This document shows positions 5,079 to 6,864 of a stretch of 6,864 nucleotides of DNA, one piece after another. Position 1 is the stretch's first letter. Every line of letters starts with the position of its first letter. The notes below the pieces were generated by a model, which did no database searches, was not told the origin of the DNA, and was given only the letters and a program-made list of their open reading frames with translations. The DNA is taken from NCBI RefSeq assembly GCF_946221465.1, contig NZ_CAMJVP010000181.1:1-6864 (forward strand), read 5' to 3'. The DNA is from an uncultured Aeromicrobium sp. (lineage in GTDB: Bacteria; Actinomycetota; Actinomycetes; Propionibacteriales; Nocardioidaceae). Both the position numbers and the translations under genes were made by a program.

Positions 5079-5972
5079 ATGCTGCCCAAGCTCGCCTACT
5101 CACGCAGCGGTAGCGGCGAACCACTCGTTCTCATCCACGGGATCGGCCATCGGTGGCAGGCCTGGGAGCCGGTCATCGAGCAACTGTCTGAGAGCTTCGA
5201 CGTCATCGCCCTCGACCTGCCCGGCTTCGGTGCCTCCCCGTCGCTGCAGGAGGCGGGGATGTCAGTGACGCTGGAGAACGTCCTGAAGGCCATCGCCGAG
5301 AATTTCCATGAGTGGGGCGTCGACCGGCCACACGTGGTCGGCAACTCGCTCGGCGGTGCGATCGCCCTCTACCTCGGTGACCATGGTCTCGCCCGCAGCG
5401 TCGTCGCCCTGAGTCCGGCGGGGTTCTTCGGTCCGGCCGGGCAGCTTCAGGCACTGGTGTCGCTGCTCGCGCTCAAGCTGGCCACGTACGCGCCGGACGC
5501 CGCACTGCGGGGCGTCTCCCGCAGTGCGTTGGGCCGCCGGCTCGTCGGCTTCCTGCTGTACGCGCATCCGGAGCGATACGACGCCGAACGCGTCCTCGGC
5601 GATGCGTTGTCGCTCAAACGCAGCCCGGCGTTCTGGCCCACGCTCACCAGCGCCGTCAGCTTCCGCTACCGCGGCGGCATGCGGGTGCCCACGACCATCG
5701 CCTGGGGCACCAGAGACCGCGTCCTGAACCCCCGGCAGGCCGAGCGTGCCCGGCGCCGACTGCCCGAGGCGGTGCACGTGCCGCTCGTGGGTGCCGGCCA
5801 CGTCCCGATGGGCGACTGCCCCGAGGAGATCGTCCGCATCATCGGCGAGACCGTCGCCCGGACCGAGGAGGAAAGCTCCGGGGGGTCGGCAGTGTTGACA
5901 TCCACGTGGAACTCCACGACTCAATCGTCATCGGCGGCGGACAGGCCGGGCTCTCAACGTCCTACCACCTGA
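5079..5972 (+). CDS. Alpha/beta hydrolase (single-domain, cytoplasmic)
   Basis: This 297-residue protein is an alpha/beta-hydrolase-fold enzyme with no signal peptide or membrane anchor. The oxyanion-loop motif is LIHGIG (H20-G23), the nucleophile elbow VGNSLGG (Ser90), the acid probably Asp213 in WGTRDRVLNP, and the histidine His241 in GAGHVP, so the triad is complete. The pattern suits an ester, lactone or C-C bond hydrolase; the substrate is not determined by sequence. The fold should end near residue 261. The last ~32 residues are a low-complexity Ser/Thr-rich tail, part of which is encoded in DNA that also encodes the start of the next gene. It is the first gene rightwards from the palindrome-rich divergent region and overlaps the flavoprotein gene by 67 bp. 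A role opening or cleaving a product of the flavoprotein is inferred. Confidence 0.92.
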   Translation: MLPKLAYSRSGSGEPLVLIHGIGHRWQAWEPVIEQLSESFDVIALDLPGFGASPSLQEAGMSVTLENVLKAIAENFHEWGVDRPHVVGNSLGGAIALYLGDHGLARSVVALSPAGFFGPAGQLQALVSLLALKLATYAPDAALRGVSRSALGRRLVGFLLYAHPERYDAERVLGDALSLKRSPAFWPTLTSAVSFRYRGGMRVPTTIAWGTRDRVLNPRQAERARRRLPEAVHVPLVGAGHVPMGDCPEEIVRIIGETVARTEEESSGGSAVLTSTWNSTTQSSSAADRPGSQRPTT

Positions 5973-6864
5973 AGCGCCGCGGCGTGGAGCACCTCGTGCT
6001 CGACGCCAATCGCGCGGCGGGCGGCGCCTGGCAGCACCGGTGGCCGACGCTGACGATGCACGATGTCCACGGCGTCGCCGACCTTCCCGGCCTCGAGCGC
6101 ACCGACGATGACGACGCCGCCGCGGCACGCGACGCCGTTCCGGCCTATTTCGCCGCCTACGAGCAGACCTTCGAGCTGCCGATCGTGCGACCCGTGGACG
6201 TCGACGCCGTCACCGATGACGACGGCATCCTGGTCGTCCGCTCCGGCGAGCGGACCTGGCGAGCCCGCACGCTCGTCAACGCCACCGGAACCTGGACGCG
6301 TCCGTTCATCCCCTACTATCCGGGCATCGAGACGTTCACCGGCCGCCAGCTGCACACCGTCGACTTCACCCGTCCCGAGGACTTCCGCGGTCAGCGGGTG
6401 CTCGTGGTCGGCGGAGGGCAGTCGGCGGTCCAGTTCCTCGGCCAGCTCGCCCCCGTCACCGACACCCTGTGGGTGACCCGGCACGAACCGCGCTGGCGGT
6501 CCGAGGAGTTCACCGCCGAGGCCGGCCGCGCCGCTGTCGCACTCGTCGAGGACCGGGTCCGTCGGGGCCTTCCCCCGCGCAGCGTCGTGAGCGTCACCGG
6601 CCTACTACTGCGGCCCCAGGAGGAAGAAGCCCGTCGACTGGGAGCCTACGAGCGTCGGCCGATGTTCGCCCGCATCGAGCCGGAGGGAGTGCGCTGGAGT
6701 GACGGCACCTTCGAACCGGTCGATGTGATCGTCTGGGCGACCGGCTTTCGTCCCGCAGTCGACCACCTCGCGCCCCTGCGCCTGCGCAGCCCGCGCGGGG
6801 GCATCCAGCTCGACGGCACCACCACCAACCAATTAGCTCCCGTTCAGATTGGGACCGCCACCAA
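5906..6864 (+). CDS. FMO/CzcO-like FAD/NAD(P)H flavoprotein monooxygenase, 3' end outside window
   Basis: The 319 visible residues form a two-dinucleotide-fold flavoprotein of the flavin-containing monooxygenase/CzcO group. The FAD-binding loop is IVIGGGQAG (7-15). VNATGTW (124-130) is the first ATG motif, VLVVGGGQSA (165-174) the NAD(P)H-binding loop, and VIVWATGFRP (274-283) the second ATG motif. FTGRQLHTVDF (144-154) fits the FxGxxxHxxx[WYF] fingerprint of flavin and Baeyer-Villiger monooxygenases, with Phe in the last place. Members oxygenate heteroatoms or ketones, but many CzcO-like proteins have no proven reaction. The GTG at 5906 is the only plausible in-frame start and puts the Rossmann loop at the right distance; its RBS is poor, so coupling to the upstream gene is likely. 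Similarity and typical codon use stop near codon 307, just before the window end. Confidence 0.88.
   Translation, partial: MELHDSIVIGGGQAGLSTSYHLKRRGVEHLVLDANRAAGGAWQHRWPTLTMHDVHGVADLPGLERTDDDDAAAARDAVPAYFAAYEQTFELPIVRPVDVDAVTDDDGILVVRSGERTWRARTLVNATGTWTRPFIPYYPGIETFTGRQLHTVDFTRPEDFRGQRVLVVGGGQSAVQFLGQLAPVTDTLWVTRHEPRWRSEEFTAEAGRAAVALVEDRVRRGLPPRSVVSVTGLLLRPQEEEARRLGAYERRPMFARIEPEGVRWSDGTFEPVDVIVWATGFRPAVDHLAPLRLRSPRGGIQLDGTTTNQLAPVQIGTAT
6827..6864. other. Possible sequence junction at window end
   Basis: From about 6827 the reading frame uses TTA, GCT, GTT, ATT and CAA codons, which are rare in the rest of the window, and the GGIxLDGT motif is not followed by the DPRV and GYGPS-type segments I expect from relatives of this family. 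A short inverted repeat (CCAAT 6829-6833, ATTGG 6848-6852) is present. This may be the edge of an inserted element, a recombination point or an assembly problem. I cannot identify any known insertion-sequence end. Confidence 0.35.

Noticed and set aside
5895..5900. TTGACA, a perfect -35 hexamer just before the flavoprotein start
   Set aside because: No -10-like sequence occurs at 16-18 bp spacing, and the site lies inside the overlapping two-gene unit.
1..6864. tRNA, rRNA, CRISPR arrays, toxin-antitoxin, phage or defence genes
   Set aside because: None was seen on either strand. The coding content is metabolic and regulatory, and the repeats present are short palindromes rather than arrays.

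Overview
The window is high-GC DNA with GC-rich third codon positions, ribosome-binding sites of the AGGA/AAGGAG type and several GTG starts. This fits an actinomycete. The racemase gene closely resembles mycobacterial alpha-methylacyl-CoA racemase (Mcr), which favours the Mycobacteriales or a near relative. I cannot name a genus. There are eight protein-coding genes (two cut by the window edges), no RNA gene, no CRISPR array and no complete mobile element. No stretch over 300 bases lacks a gene.

Left part (1-2538). The 3' part of a dTDP-4-dehydrorhamnose reductase gene (RmlD, dTDP-rhamnose synthesis) is followed on the same strand by a one-cysteine OhrR-type MarR regulator. It converges on a small three-helix membrane protein of unknown role. 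Upstream of that, on the same minus strand, is a membrane-anchored esterase/lipase-like alpha/beta hydrolase of the hormone-sensitive-lipase type. These genes look like ordinary chromosomal content with no obvious shared pathway.

Right part (2654-6864). This reads as one catabolic locus built around a divergent promoter at 4973-5078. Leftwards run an alpha-methylacyl-CoA racemase and a long-chain/branched-chain-type acyl-CoA dehydrogenase, 9 bp apart. Racemase followed by dehydrogenase is the known order of steps for 2-methyl-branched acyl-CoAs (isoprenoid or sterol side chains), because the dehydrogenases act on the 2S epimer. Rightwards run an alpha/beta hydrolase and, overlapping it by 67 bp, an FMO/CzcO-like flavoprotein that leaves the window. 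A flavin monooxygenase beside a hydrolase suggests oxygenation followed by ester cleavage, but this is inference.

The divergent control region is the most interesting non-coding element. It holds two palindromes built on GTGACA/TGTCAC plus a further lone half-site. One palindrome covers the candidate leftward -10 and the other the candidate rightward -10. A dimeric repressor, perhaps of the TetR type and not encoded here, probably controls both arms.

Other points: a perfect 15-bp inverted repeat at the left edge, an apparently shortened RmlD C-terminus, three genes with a TANNNT box 6-8 nt before the start and no Shine-Dalgarno site (candidate leaderless messages), and a sharp change of codon use and loss of family similarity in the last ~40 bases. 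I found no clearly new kind of system. The divergent branched-acyl-CoA/flavoprotein locus and its operator are the best candidates for follow-up.
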